A stretch of DNA of 35,260 nucleotides. It comes from Candidatus Kuenenbacteria bacterium (lineage in GTDB: Bacteria > Patescibacteriota > Patescibacteriia > UBA2196 > GWA2-42-15). The stretch is taken from the NCBI GenBank assembly GCA_012798565.1, contig JAAZMX010000034.1:1-35260 (forward strand), read 5' to 3'. A program made the position numbers and the translations under genes. The notes below the pieces were generated by a model. The model was given only the letters and a program-made list of their open reading frames with translations. It searched no databases and was not told the DNA's origin. Shown here piece by piece: positions 6,309 to 15,003 of this stretch (positions within the stretch are counted from its first letter, which is position 1; every line of letters begins with the position of its first letter).

Positions 6309-7589
6309 TTAGAATTCGTCGTAGTTGCGCATTTCCAGCTGAGATTCAATCTGTTTGACGGTTTCAATGACCACGGAAACGACGATTAAAAGCGAGGCGC
6401 CGGAAACAACCATGCTGCTGACGCCGGTTAGGGGGCCGATGATCAAAGGCAAAACAGCGATGAGGCCCAAAGACAATGAGCCGGCCAACATAATACGATT
6501 GCTGACACTACCCAAATATTCAGCGGTTTGGCGGCCGGGACGCATGCCAGGTACGAAACCACCTTGTTTTTGGAGGTTATCAGCAATTTGTTGGGGGTGG
6601 AAGATAACAGCCGTGTAGAAGTAGGTGAAACCAACAACCAGAAAGAAATAAAGCAATCCGTAAAATATTTGGTTTTGGAAGGCTCGGCCAATAAATTCGG
6701 CCACAGAAACGATGAGGTGGTTGCTGGATCGACTGGCCAACTGGGCGATGAGGTTGGGGATCATGATTAAAGAAACCGCAAAGATGATCGGGATCATGCC
6801 TGCTTGGTTGACCTTGAGGGGCAGATGACTGTCAAAACCGCCATACATCCTGGTGCCGCGGACACGTTTGGCATAGGAAACAGGAATATTTCTCTGCGCT
6901 TCCGTGATATAGACGACACCGGCAACAGTAGCTATGGCGATTACCAAGAAAACAGCGATGTTCAAGATTTGTTCCATTTGAAAAGTGGCCAGAGTGCGCT
7001 GGACGGCTGAGGGCATGCCGGAAACGATGCCGGCGAAGATAAGCAGAGAAATGCCATTGCCGATTTTTTTCTCAGAGATCAGCTCGCCGAGCCACATCAG
7101 AAAGATGGTGCCAGCGGTAAGAATGGTAATGATTGTCAGATAGTCGGCGGTTGACAGGACGGGCAAAATATCGCGCGAAGATTGCTGTAAGAGCTTGATA
7201 GTGCTGTAGCCTTGCAGAAAAGCCAGAGGAACAGTTAAAAGCCGGGTGTACTGGTTGATTCTTTTTTGTCCAGATTCACCTTCTTTCATCATTTCTTCCA
7301 AGCTGGGGACGATCATCGCCAAAAGCTGAAAGATAATGGAAGCGGTGATATAAGGGCCGATACCCAGAGCGACAATAGAGAAGTTGGATAGGCCGCCGCC
7401 GGAAAAGATATTTAAAAGTCCTAAAACTTCATTGTCGGCAAAAAAGTTTTTTAGAGCGATGGCGTCAACGCCAGGAATGGGAATATGGGCGGAGATCCGG
7501 AAGACAACTAAAAGACCGAGAACAAAGAGGATTTTTTTTCTCAATTCTCGATCTTTGAAGATTCGGATTAGCTTTTCCGCAAATTTCAT
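6309..7589 (-). CDS. secY: Protein translocase subunit SecY
   Basis: The 426-residue channel subunit of the SecYEG translocon, with about ten membrane helices. Family hallmarks are RKKILFVLGLLVVFRISAHIPIPGVD at the N-terminus (shown in part: FRISAHIPIPG), the plug-region sequence NIFSGGGLSNFS, and EAQRNIPVSYAKRVRG in the cytosolic loop before helix 7. An upstream in-frame TTG (7628) exists, but MKFAEKLIRIFKDRELRKK is the normal SecY start, so I chose the ATG at 7589. It follows rplO by 44 bases and is the last gene of the operon; adk, map and infA, which often follow secY, are absent here. Confidence 0.96.
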   Translation of the reverse strand: MKFAEKLIRIFKDRELRKKILFVLGLLVVFRISAHIPIPGVDAIALKNFFADNEVLGLLNIFSGGGLSNFSIVALGIGPYITASIIFQLLAMIVPSLEEMMKEGESGQKRINQYTRLLTVPLAFLQGYSTIKLLQQSSRDILPVLSTADYLTIITILTAGTIFLMWLGELISEKKIGNGISLLIFAGIVSGMPSAVQRTLATFQMEQILNIAVFLVIAIATVAGVVYITEAQRNIPVSYAKRVRGTRMYGGFDSHLPLKVNQAGMIPIIFAVSLIMIPNLIAQLASRSSNHLIVSVAEFIGRAFQNQIFYGLLYFFLVVGFTYFYTAVIFHPQQIADNLQKQGGFVPGMRPGRQTAEYLGSVSNRIMLAGSLSLGLIAVLPLIIGPLTGVSSMVVSGASLLIVVSVVIETVKQIESQLEMRNYDEF

Positions 7590-7633
7590 AGGCAGGTTAG
7601 TAGTAATAAAAGAAACAACGGCCCCCAAAGGGC

Positions 7634-8119
7634 TTATTGGGTTGCTGGGGCGGTTTTTTTGACGGTTTTTTCTTTGGCGACCGGCAAGAGGATCTCGCCA
7701 CCGGCTTTTTTGATTTTTTCGGCGGCCGCGGCGCTGGCGAGACAGTCGGCTAATTTAATTTTAATATTAAGCTGGCCATCAGACAAGACCTTGGCCCGGT
7801 TTTGGGCGCTGGGGATAATCTTTTTGGCAGCCAAACTGGCCGGAGAAACAGTATCGTCGTTTTGAAAATTTTTATTGATTATTGATAAAGAAACAATGGC
7901 GGGTTTTTTGACCAATGATTGAAAGCCGCGGAGTTTGTGAGTGCGTTCCATGAGCTGGCGCAGGCCGAGTCTTTTTAGGCCGCTTTTGCCACCAGAGCGG
8001 GCTTTTTGGCCTTTCATGCCACGGCCAGAATAACTACCGCGTTTGCCGCCACGGCCGATGGTTTTGGCGCGGCGTTTGGAACCCGGGGCTGGTTTTAGGT
8101 TGGATAAATTGAGAGCCAT
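7634..8119 (-). CDS. rplO: Ribosomal protein L15 (uL15)
   Basis: 161 residues. The N-terminus MALNLSNLKPAPGSKRRAKT and the glycine/arginine-rich segment GRGGKRGSYSGRGMKGQKAR are diagnostic for L15, which binds 23S rRNA late in large-subunit assembly. A Lys/Ala/Pro-rich tail follows the core. It directly follows rpsE (10-base gap), where most bacteria have rpmD (L30); no L30 frame is present. CCT immediately precedes the ATG, as in rpsE, rplN and rplE. Confidence 0.96.
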   Translation of the reverse strand: MALNLSNLKPAPGSKRRAKTIGRGGKRGSYSGRGMKGQKARSGGKSGLKRLGLRQLMERTHKLRGFQSLVKKPAIVSLSIINKNFQNDDTVSPASLAAKKIIPSAQNRAKVLSDGQLNIKIKLADCLASAAAAEKIKKAGGEILLPVAKEKTVKKTAPATQ

Positions 8120-8129
8120 AGGAATAAGA

Positions 8130-8621
8130 TTATTGATTCATTTTTTTCAGAGCGTAATAAACCGCTTTCACATTGTTGACTTTATTGTGCGAACCGATAA
8201 TTTTGGCGACCACATCGCGATAGCCAGCCAGTTCGAGAACAATGCGGACCACGCCGCCAGCAATAATCCCGCGGCCTTTTCTGCCCGGGCGAATCATAAC
8301 TTCAGCGGCCTTAAATTTTTCTTGGACGGCATAGGGGATAGTGCCGGTTTTAATATTAATTTTGAGCATTCTTTTTTTGGCTTGAGCGACAGCTTTATTG
8401 ATGGCAATGGTAGTATCAGCACCTTTGGCAACGCCAAAACTCACTTGCCCGGCTTTGTCGCCGATGACGATACAGGCGCGAAAGTTCATGCGTTTGCCGC
8501 CCTTGGTCACGCGGGTAACGCGCGCTAAATCAACTAGCTTTTGATCCAGGTTGGAATCTTCCTCGGGTTTTCTTTTGCGCGGTCGCGGCCCATTATTTTT
8601 GTGCTCTGTTTTAGGATTCAT
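8130..8621 (-). CDS. rpsE: Ribosomal protein S5 (uS5)
   Basis: 163 residues. The N-terminal extension is charged (residues 1-25), then the double-stranded RNA-binding fold with VTKGGKRMNFRACIVIGD, and the C-terminal domain with GTIPYAVQEKFKAAEVMIRPGRKGRGIIAGGVVR (in part: RPGRKGRGIIAGG). S5 lines the mRNA entry site and helps set decoding accuracy. It lies 18 bases after rplR. The start is preceded by AATCCT and not by a Shine-Dalgarno site. Confidence 0.96.
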   Translation of the reverse strand: MNPKTEHKNNGPRPRKRKPEEDSNLDQKLVDLARVTRVTKGGKRMNFRACIVIGDKAGQVSFGVAKGADTTIAINKAVAQAKKRMLKINIKTGTIPYAVQEKFKAAEVMIRPGRKGRGIIAGGVVRIVLELAGYRDVVAKIIGSHNKVNNVKAVYYALKKMNQ

Positions 8622-8639
8622 AGGATTAAATCAATTTAC

Positions 8640-8999
8640 TTAAAATTTTAAACCACCTTGTCTGGCGCCATCAGCCACTGCTTTTATTCGACCATGATAT
8701 TGGCGGCCGCCGCGATCAAAGACGCAGGTAGTGATACCCTTGGCCAGGGCTTTTTGGGCCAGGTTTTCGCCAGCGGTAAAAGCAATGGCGGTTTTGGTAG
8801 CCTTTTGGGCAAGGGTTTTACTATGAAGACTGATGAGGGTGCGTCCAGTTTGGTCATCAATCAGCTGTAAAAAGACACTCTTTAGACTTTTAGAGACTGA
8901 CAAACGGGGTCGATCCGCAGTGCCAAATATTTTGGCCCGGACACGTTTCTGGCGGCGGGCGAGTGAGGCTTGTTTGATTTGCTGGTAGTTCTTTTTCAT
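8640..8999 (-). CDS. rplR: Ribosomal protein L18 (uL18)
   Basis: 119 residues, normal length. RRQKRVRAKIFGTADRPRLSV and the C-terminal FDRGGRQYHGRIKAVADGAR are the L18 signatures. The protein binds 5S rRNA with L5 and carries it into the large subunit. It lies between rplF and rpsE in the standard spc order. Confidence 0.96.
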   Translation of the reverse strand: MKKNYQQIKQASLARRQKRVRAKIFGTADRPRLSVSKSLKSVFLQLIDDQTGRTLISLHSKTLAQKATKTAIAFTAGENLAQKALAKGITTCVFDRGGRQYHGRIKAVADGARQGGLKF

Positions 9000-9020
9000 A
9001 TTTAATAAAATTAGAGGGTG

Positions 9021-9566
9021 CTAGCTGGATGATTTAACTTGTTTGCCGGCTTTTCTCAAGACTACTTCGTCAATATATCTAATACCTTTGCCTTTATAGG
9101 GCTCAGGCTTTCTAACTTTTCTGATGTTGGCGGCGGTTTCACCAAGCAATTCTTTATTAATAGATTCTAGGGTGATAATATTTTTGTCAACCGAGCCAGT
9201 GATGCCGACCGGCAATTTGAATTCCACCGGATGGGAATAGCCCACAGAAAGCACTAGGATTTGGCCTTTTATTTCTGCTTTATAGCCAACGCCTTTGATT
9301 TCGAGCTGTTGGCGATAACCGACGGAAACGCCAGTAATAGTATTGGCGACAACCTGTCTCATGGTGCCCCAAAGGGCGCGATCGGTTAAATTGTTTTTGT
9401 CGGTAATCGATAAGACAATCTCATTATCTTTTTGTTTAATCTGAACACGAGGATTGACACGATATGATAATTCACCTTTGGGGCCTTTGGCCTTGAAGTC
9501 GTGTCCCAGGAGGGTGACGGTAACGCCGGTGGGAATAGTAATTGGTTTTTTGCCGATGCGGGACAT
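9021..9566 (-). CDS. rplF: Ribosomal protein L6 (uL6)
   Basis: 181 residues from MSRIGKKPITIPTGV; the longer frame upstream runs back into rpsH and is not the normal start. The C-terminal signature RKPEPYKGKGIRYIDE is complete. L6 binds 23S rRNA near the factor-binding site. The gap to rpsH is 10 bases and there is no Shine-Dalgarno sequence. Confidence 0.96.
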   Translation of the reverse strand: MSRIGKKPITIPTGVTVTLLGHDFKAKGPKGELSYRVNPRVQIKQKDNEIVLSITDKNNLTDRALWGTMRQVVANTITGVSVGYRQQLEIKGVGYKAEIKGQILVLSVGYSHPVEFKLPVGITGSVDKNIITLESINKELLGETAANIRKVRKPEPYKGKGIRYIDEVVLRKAGKQVKSSS

Positions 9567-9576
9567 AGAGGTATGA

Positions 9577-10008
9577 TTAGTAAATTTGGCAGATAACTTC
9601 GCCGCCGATTTTTTCCTTACGCGCTTCACGGTCGCTCAAAAGTCCGCGCGAAGTGGAGATAATTGCGAGACCTTTACCATTGAGAACATAAGGGATATTT
9701 TCCTTATTGGCATAAACACGACGACCCGGTTTGCTGATTTTTTCCAGTTTGGATATTTTAGGACGCTGACCATCGGCGCTATAGCGTAAAACAATTTTAA
9801 TGGAAGCGAAACGGCCGGCAGTGGAGCCTTTTTTGATCAGTTTGCCGGTCAGGGCTTCAATTTTTTCTGCGCTTTGAAGCCAACCTTCCTTGACGAGAAG
9901 CTCTGTGATGTTCATTTTCAATTTGGAGTATGGCAAAACCACCTCGCTTTTTTTTATCATTTGAGCGTTTCTTATCCGAGTTAGCATGTCAGCGATAGGA
10001 TCGGTCAT
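9577..10008 (-). CDS. rpsH: Ribosomal protein S8 (uS8)
   Basis: 143 residues. MTDPIADMLTRIRNAQ at the start and STSRGLLSDREARKEKIGGE at the end are S8 hallmarks. It binds the central domain of 16S rRNA; in Escherichia coli it also represses the spc operon through its mRNA, but I see no clear mimic site here. It follows rpsN by 31 bases. Confidence 0.96.
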   Translation of the reverse strand: MTDPIADMLTRIRNAQMIKKSEVVLPYSKLKMNITELLVKEGWLQSAEKIEALTGKLIKKGSTAGRFASIKIVLRYSADGQRPKISKLEKISKPGRRVYANKENIPYVLNGKGLAIISTSRGLLSDREARKEKIGGEVICQIY

Positions 10009-10039
10009 ATTTTACAATAAATCAGTTTAATAAATTTAA

Positions 10040-10225
10040 TTACCAGCTGGACTTGGTTACACCGGGGAGATCACCTTTATTGGCCAGTTCGCGAAAGCAG
10101 ATGCGGCAAAGGTTAAATTTTCTGAGATAGCCTTTATTGCGGCCGCAACGCCAACAGCGCCGGACAACTCGAGTGGAGTACAGCGGTTTCTTTTTACTTT
10201 TGGCAATTTGTGCTTGTGTAGCCAT
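10040..10225 (-). CDS. rpsN: Ribosomal protein S14 type Z (uS14), zinc-binding
   Basis: 61 residues, the short zinc-containing form. [20 protein letters not shown] carries the four cysteines (CxxC...CxxC), followed by the conserved FRELA. The protein is needed for head assembly of the small subunit. It lies between rplE and rpsH in normal order. Confidence 0.96.
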   Translation of the reverse strand: MATQAQIAKSKKKPLYSTRVVRRCWRCGRNKGYLRKFNLCRICFRELANKGDLPGVTKSSW

Positions 10226-10239
10226 AAAATCTTTTCAGT

Positions 10240-10824
10240 TTATTGGTGTTTACTTTTTTTATCTTTTTTGCCTTCTCCGGGATCTTTTTCGGCAAAAGGA
10301 AAACCAAGATATTGGAACAGGGCCAAGCCCTCGCGACTACTCTTGGCGGTAGTGGACAAACAGACTTCCAGACCATGGATATTTTCCACTTCATCAGGGT
10401 TGATTTCCGGGAAAGCAAGGTGTTCCTTGAAACCGAGGGTGAGGTTGCCATTGATATCAATACTTTTTTTGCTCAAGCCACGGAAATCCCGAACTGAAGG
10501 CAGGGCAAGATTAATCAACTTATCAATAAACTCATACATGCGTTCACCGCGCAAGGTGACTTTGGCCCCGACAACCTGTCCTTCTCTGGTTTTGAAAGAA
10601 GAAATGGATTGTTTAGCTTTGGTCAAAACCGCTTTTTGACCACTGATGCGGGCTAGGGTTTTTTCCACCAATTCAATAAATTTAGTTTCGCCTTTGGCGC
10701 TAGGGATACCCACATTAAGAGTCAGCTTGGTGATTTTGGGGACAGCCATTTTGTTGACGTAACTAAAATCAGCTTCCAATTTGGGGACGACTTCGGTTTG
10801 ATATTTTTGATAAAGTCTATTCAT
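10240..10824 (-). CDS. rplE: Ribosomal protein L5 (uL5)
   Basis: 194 residues from MNRLYQKYQTEVVPKL; a longer frame from 10857 would overlap rplX and is rejected. Core motifs are TLNVGIPSAKG, KAKQSISSFKTREGQVVGAK and VRDFRGLSKKSID. L5 binds 5S rRNA and contacts P-site tRNA. A Lys-rich tail of about 15 residues follows the core. CCT directly precedes the ATG. Confidence 0.96.
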   Translation of the reverse strand: MNRLYQKYQTEVVPKLEADFSYVNKMAVPKITKLTLNVGIPSAKGETKFIELVEKTLARISGQKAVLTKAKQSISSFKTREGQVVGAKVTLRGERMYEFIDKLINLALPSVRDFRGLSKKSIDINGNLTLGFKEHLAFPEINPDEVENIHGLEVCLSTTAKSSREGLALFQYLGFPFAEKDPGEGKKDKKSKHQ

Positions 10825-10838
10825 AGGTTGATTAGGAT

Positions 10839-11186
10839 TTAGATGACCGCTTTGCATTTTTTGCAGATTCTTTGCTTGATAATTTTCTTTTTGGCGGTTT
10901 CATTTTGATTATTTATTTTTTGATAACCGACTTTGGCGGTTTGCCCACATTTGGAGCAGACAAGAGCGGCATTGGAGATATTCAGGGGATAAGGGAACAT
11001 AATGCGTTGCCCTTTCTCGCGCTCGTTTTTTGGACGGACATGTTTGTATTTCAGATTTAGGCCCTCAACGACTATGCGGGCTTTGGCCTGGGGATTTTTA
11101 GGGGCGATAACATGTAAAACTTTGCCGGTTTTGCCCCGGTCTTTGCCAGTGATTATTTTTACAGTATCATTGATTTTAATTTTCAT
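10839..11186 (-). CDS. rplX: Ribosomal protein L24 (uL24)
   Basis: 115 residues. The KOW motif is at the N-terminus (IITGKDRGKTGKVLHV). The C-terminal half contains CSKCGQTAKVGY and ICKKC, a four-cysteine set that probably binds zinc, as in a subset of L24 proteins. L24 starts large-subunit assembly. It is followed 14 bases on by rplE. Confidence 0.95.
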   Translation of the reverse strand: MKIKINDTVKIITGKDRGKTGKVLHVIAPKNPQAKARIVVEGLNLKYKHVRPKNEREKGQRIMFPYPLNISNAALVCSKCGQTAKVGYQKINNQNETAKKKIIKQRICKKCKAVI

Positions 11187-11195
11187 AAGGGTGGA

Positions 11196-11567
11196 TTATA
11201 AAACTTCAGGGGCCAAAGAAATAATCTTGGTAAAGCCCAGAGAACGTAATTCTCTGGCGACCGGGCCAAGGATGCGAGTGCCTTTGGGCTCTTTGTTTTT
11301 TTTGTCAATGAGAACAGCAGCATTATCATCGAAACGGATATAGATGCCGCTTGGCCGGCGGATTTCTTTTCTGGTGCGGACGATGACAGCGTGAGCAACC
11401 GTGCCTTTTTTTATTTGAGTGTGTGGCTCCGCTTCTTTGACAGCGACAGCAACGATATCACCCAGGCGGGCGTATCTTTTTTTGTAGCCACCAAAAACTC
11501 TAATCACCTGGAGTCTTTTGGCACCAGAATTATCCGCTACTTTAAGGATGGAACGATGTTGAACCAT
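11196..11567 (-). CDS. rplN: Ribosomal protein L14 (uL14)
   Basis: 123 residues, normal length. [20 protein letters not shown] and [20 protein letters not shown] with the end [23 protein letters not shown] (in part: GPVARELRS) identify L14, which forms part of the subunit interface near L19. CCT directly precedes the ATG. Confidence 0.97.
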   Translation of the reverse strand: MVQHRSILKVADNSGAKRLQVIRVFGGYKKRYARLGDIVAVAVKEAEPHTQIKKGTVAHAVIVRTRKEIRRPSGIYIRFDDNAAVLIDKKNKEPKGTRILGPVARELRSLGFTKIISLAPEVL

Positions 11568-11584
11568 AGGATTAGATCATTTAA

Positions 11585-11827
11585 TTAGGCGGATAAAACA
11601 CGCCATCTTTTATCTTTAGACAGGGGGCGGCATTCCATAAAGCTGACCTTGTCGCCGAGTTTATAAAGACCTTTTTCATTATGAACTTTGTATCTTTTAC
11701 TGGTTTTATAACGTTTCTGATATTTGGGGTGGATTTTAGTACGTTCAACCAAAACCACAATCGTTTTGGCCATTTTGATGGAAACCACTTGACCAGTTAA
11801 AATTCTTTTTTTGTTTGTCGTGGCCAT
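11585..11827 (-). CDS. rpsQ: Ribosomal protein S17 (uS17)
   Basis: 80 residues. The OB-fold sequence is complete: LTGQVVSIKMAKTIVVLVER, then KYQKRYKTSKRYKVHNE and GDKVSFMECRPLSKDKRW. It is a primary binder of the 16S 5' domain. It lies 7 bases after rpmC and 17 before rplN. Confidence 0.96.
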   Translation of the reverse strand: MATTNKKRILTGQVVSIKMAKTIVVLVERTKIHPKYQKRYKTSKRYKVHNEKGLYKLGDKVSFMECRPLSKDKRWRVLSA

Positions 11828-11834
11828 ATAATAA

Positions 11835-12041
11835 TTACTTGTCAGTTGATTGATTCTTCCGCGCTTGGTTTATAATTGTAGCCAACCGAGCAATGGCGCG
11901 GCGGTTATTTTTCAGTTCGTGGACTTTTTTTAACTGGCGCTGAGCGACCTTGAAGCGCATAACCCGAAAAAGCTCTCTTTTTTCAGCGAGCGATTTCTGT
12001 AATTCAGCCAGTGATTCTTTTTTTGTTTCCTGATTATTCAT
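11835..12041 (-). CDS. rpmC: Ribosomal protein L29 (uL29)
   Basis: 68 residues from MNNQETKKESLAEL; the longer upstream frame overlaps rplP and is rejected. The two-helix L29 hairpin is visible, with LAEKRELFRVMRFKVAQRQL and the typical NNRRAIARLATII. It surrounds the peptide exit site. It begins 4 bases after the rplP stop, so translation is probably coupled. Confidence 0.93.
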   Translation of the reverse strand: MNNQETKKESLAELQKSLAEKRELFRVMRFKVAQRQLKKVHELKNNRRAIARLATIINQARKNQSTDK

Positions 12042-12045
12042 GTGA

Positions 12046-12456
12046 TTATTTTTTGACAAATTTAGTTTTGACGGATAATTTATGGCCGGCCATAATAAGG
12101 GCTTCCCGAGCTTGCTTTTCCGGAATACCAAACATTTCAAAGAGTATCATGCCGGGCAGGACAGAAAAAACATAGTGATCAACAGCACCTTTGCCTTTGC
12201 CCATGGGCACTTCAGACCCCTTCATGCTAACCGGCTTATCCGGGAAGATGCGAGTCCAGATTTTGCCGCCTTTTCTGATATATCTGACCAAGACGCGGCG
12301 GGCAGCTTCAATCTGACGAGCAGTAACCCAGCAGCTTTCGGTTGATTTTAGGCCATAGGTACCAAAGGAAACATCGGTCAAGCGTGAAGCTTTGACCCCG
12401 GAGGTGCCGGCTATTTTGTGCCATTTTCTGTGTTTTACTTTTTTGGGTGCCAACAT
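12046..12456 (-). CDS. rplP: Ribosomal protein L16 (uL16)
   Basis: 136 residues. MLAPKKVKHRKWHK, the conserved FGTYGLKSTESCWVTARQIE and the loop IWTRIFPDKPVSMKGSEVPM with GKGKGAVDHYV are L16 signatures. L16 contacts A-site tRNA and the peptidyl transferase region. It lies 6 bases after rpsC. Confidence 0.97.
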   Translation of the reverse strand: MLAPKKVKHRKWHKIAGTSGVKASRLTDVSFGTYGLKSTESCWVTARQIEAARRVLVRYIRKGGKIWTRIFPDKPVSMKGSEVPMGKGKGAVDHYVFSVLPGMILFEMFGIPEKQAREALIMAGHKLSVKTKFVKK

Positions 12457-12462
12457 AATTGC

Positions 12463-13119
12463 TTATTTATTATTTTCCTCAGTATTAAAGACGTCACCTT
12501 TATAGATCCAGACCTTGATGCCGATAGCGCCATAGGTAGTATGGGCAGCCAGACGAGCGTAGTCAATATCAGCTCTGAGGGTGTGCAGGGGGATTTTGCC
12601 TTCGGCTAGATTTTCACGTCGGGCGATTTCCGCTCCGCCCAAGCGGCCGGAACAGGTAATTTTGACGCCCTGACCGCCAGCTTTCATCACTTGCTCAATG
12701 TATTTTTTCATAGTTTTACGGTGCGGAATTCTTTTTTCCAGATCAAGGGCGATGTTTTGAGCGATGATTTTTGCGGAAAGATTGGGTTTGGACACTTCTT
12801 TGATATTGATTTGAATTTTAGCCTTATTAGTTCGGATAATTTTTTTGGCAATGTGATTTTTCAGTTCCTCAATAGACGCACCACCTTTGCCGATAATCAT
12901 GCCGGGTCGGGCGGTAAAAATATTAATTTCAAGAGCCTCAGCCGTCCGATCGATCAGGACACTGTCCACGCTCGCTTCTCTAAATTTTTTTTCCAGAAAT
13001 TTCCTAATCTTGACATCGTTTTCCAGTTTGGCAGCATAATTTTTGTGCGAATACCATTTGGAATTCCAAGTTTTGGTAGTACCGATGCGGAAAACTCGTG
13101 GATTAACTTTTTGTCCCAT
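12463..13119 (-). CDS. rpsC: Ribosomal protein S3 (uS3)
   Basis: 218 residues from MGQKVNPRVFRIG, the universal S3 start; the frame remains open upstream to 13200 but that part is not S3. The KH domain has ARPGMIIGKGGASIEELK, and the C-terminal half has GRLGGAEIARRE and IDYARLAAHTTYGAIGIKVW. S3 lines the mRNA entrance. The 107-base gap to rplV is the largest inside the operon. It holds a short GCCCTTAGGGC hairpin and a CCCGCC/GGCGGG pair but no gene. Confidence 0.97.
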   Translation of the reverse strand: MGQKVNPRVFRIGTTKTWNSKWYSHKNYAAKLENDVKIRKFLEKKFREASVDSVLIDRTAEALEINIFTARPGMIIGKGGASIEELKNHIAKKIIRTNKAKIQINIKEVSKPNLSAKIIAQNIALDLEKRIPHRKTMKKYIEQVMKAGGQGVKITCSGRLGGAEIARRENLAEGKIPLHTLRADIDYARLAAHTTYGAIGIKVWIYKGDVFNTEENNK

Positions 13120-13226
13120 ATATATATTAAAAATTAAGCCCGCCCAATTATCATCACCGGAGAATTTTATTTTCTGCATCGGCGGGTGCCCTAAGGGCAA
13201 AACTAAGAAAATGAATTAATAATTTA

Positions 13227-13787
13227 TTAGCCAGACTTGCGGCTGAAAAATCTTTTTTTGCCTTTTTGGGCCGGTGATTTTGGGCCTCTTTGCCCGTAAC
13301 CGGCCTCTTTTTCATGTTCATGCTCATGTTCGTGCTCGGTATCTTTTTCATCATCTAAAATTGATTGTTTAACGTCTGAGAGGGAGTTGACTATCTTGGC
13401 AGCGGGGAGTCGAGTTTCTTTTTCGTCGTGGCTGATTTTTTTATCAACAGTTGGTTTTAATTCGCCAAGAACAATGGTGATATGGGAGGTTTCTTTTCTA
13501 ATACCAGAGGCACGCCCAAAAGCGCGCGGTTTCCAACGTTTGAGAGCTGGGCCCATATCAACACGGATTTCTTGGATAAAAAGATTATCTTTTTTCATTT
13601 TAAAATTATGTTCAGCATTGGCGACAGCGGAATTCAGGAGTTTTAAAAGCGGAACCGCAGCATATTGCGGAGCAAATTTAAGCTTGGATTCAGCTTTCAA
13701 AACAGCTAAACCCCGAATGGCGTCAGCGACGAGGCGGACTTTTCTTGGTGATTGTCTAAGATATCTTAATTTAGCAAAGGCTTCCAT
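13227..13787 (-). CDS. rplV: Ribosomal protein L22 (uL22) with His/Glu-rich tail
   Basis: 186 residues, against about 110 for a standard L22. The core (1-110) is normal, with LRQSPRKVRLVADAIRG and the exit-tunnel hairpin MGPALKRWKPRAFGRASGI. Residues 111-186 are an extension containing a perfect EHEHEHEHE run (151-159), encoded by short GAACAT/GAGCAT repeats, and a basic end. Long tails are common in CPR L22. A His-Glu run could bind metal, which is speculation. Confidence 0.95.
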   Translation of the reverse strand: MEAFAKLRYLRQSPRKVRLVADAIRGLAVLKAESKLKFAPQYAAVPLLKLLNSAVANAEHNFKMKKDNLFIQEIRVDMGPALKRWKPRAFGRASGIRKETSHITIVLGELKPTVDKKISHDEKETRLPAAKIVNSLSDVKQSILDDEKDTEHEHEHEHEKEAGYGQRGPKSPAQKGKKRFFSRKSG

Positions 13788-13792
13788 AGTGA

Positions 13793-14128
13793 TTATTTTT
13801 TAGATTCATTTTTGGCCGGAGCGGCAGCGGCAGTAGCTTTGGCAGCAGCAGCTTGTTCTTCCTCGCGCTGTTTTTTACCGCCATGCTTGATAAATTTTCG
13901 AGTCGGTGAGAATTCTCCCAATTTATGACCAACCATATTTTCCACCACAAAGACAGGGAGATGTTGTTTGCCATTGTGGACGCCAAAGGTAAAGCCGACC
14001 ATTTCTGGAGTAATCGTGCAGTCACGGGACCAAGTTTTGACTATGCCAAGATCGGCCGGTTTTTTGCCGGTGATTTTGGCTAATAGTTTGTGATCCACAT
14101 AAGGACCTTTTTTTAGTGAACGGCTCAT
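13793..14128 (-). CDS. rpsS: Ribosomal protein S19 (uS19) with Ala-rich tail
   Basis: 111 residues. [35 protein letters not shown] and [18 protein letters not shown] are complete S19 signatures. About 20 extra residues at the end are almost all Ala, Glu and Lys and look disordered. S19 sits in the small-subunit head. It lies 5 bases before rplV and 15 after rplB. Confidence 0.96.
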   Translation of the reverse strand: MSRSLKKGPYVDHKLLAKITGKKPADLGIVKTWSRDCTITPEMVGFTFGVHNGKQHLPVFVVENMVGHKLGEFSPTRKFIKHGGKKQREEEQAAAAKATAAAAPAKNESKK

Positions 14129-14143
14129 AAGAATTTATAAAAA

Positions 14144-14995
14144 TTATTTGACTTTTTTGCGACTGGCGCGGCGGCGAGTAAGAATCATTTTATTGGACCA
14201 TTTTTTGGGTTTTCTGGTTTTAACACCAAGGGCGTGTTTGCCCCAAAGAGTTTTGGCATAAGGCATGCCGATGGGATGACGACCCTCGCCACCACCATGG
14301 GGGTGATCACAGGGATTCATCGCTTTGCCTCTAACGGTCGGCTTGATGCCACGGTGGCGGGAACGACCGGCTTTGCCGTATCTAACCAAGCCATGGTCAG
14401 GGTTGGAAACCTGGCCAATGGTGGCTAAACATTCTTTTTTGACCAAGCGAATTTCACCCGATGGCATTTTTAGTTGAGCGAATTTTCCTTCCACGGCTTG
14501 AACCAAGACGCCGTTACCGGCGGAACGGGCAATAATACCACCAGCGCCCGGTTCTAGCTCAATATTATGAATCATAATACCCAAAGGAATAAATTCCAGG
14601 GGCATACGATTGCCGATTTTAACATCTATTTTTTCTCGAGAAGACATAATCTGATCGCCGACTTTCAAGTTATTGGCGGCAATAATATATGATTTTTGGC
14701 CATGAGGATAAGTCAGAAGCGCTAGGCGGGCAGAACGGTTGGGGTCGTATTCAATAGCAGAAACAATGGCTGGCTGATCAAAATAATTTCTTTTAAAATC
14801 AACAACGCGAAGACGTCTTTTGGCTCCGCCGCCGCGATGACGGACGGTGATTTGGCCGCTATGGTTGCGTCCGCCAAGCTGCTTTCTAGGCAGGGTTAAT
14901 TTTTTTTCTGGTTTGTTTTTGGTCAAATCAGAAGAAGAGACCACGGAAGTGTGGCGTCTGGCGGGGGTAGTTGGTTTGTAAAGTTTAATAGCCAT
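14144..14995 (-). CDS. rplB: Ribosomal protein L2 (uL2)
   Basis: 283 residues, normal length. GGRNHSGQITVRHRGGGAKR, the peptidyl-transferase-proximal loop with NPCDHPHGGGEGRHPIGMP (conserved His), and the end TRRRASRKKVK are all present. L2 is needed for subunit joining and peptidyl transfer. Confidence 0.97.
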   Translation of the reverse strand: MAIKLYKPTTPARRHTSVVSSSDLTKNKPEKKLTLPRKQLGGRNHSGQITVRHRGGGAKRRLRVVDFKRNYFDQPAIVSAIEYDPNRSARLALLTYPHGQKSYIIAANNLKVGDQIMSSREKIDVKIGNRMPLEFIPLGIMIHNIELEPGAGGIIARSAGNGVLVQAVEGKFAQLKMPSGEIRLVKKECLATIGQVSNPDHGLVRYGKAGRSRHRGIKPTVRGKAMNPCDHPHGGGEGRHPIGMPYAKTLWGKHALGVKTRKPKKWSNKMILTRRRASRKKVK

Positions 14996-15003
14996 AAGAT
15001 AAG

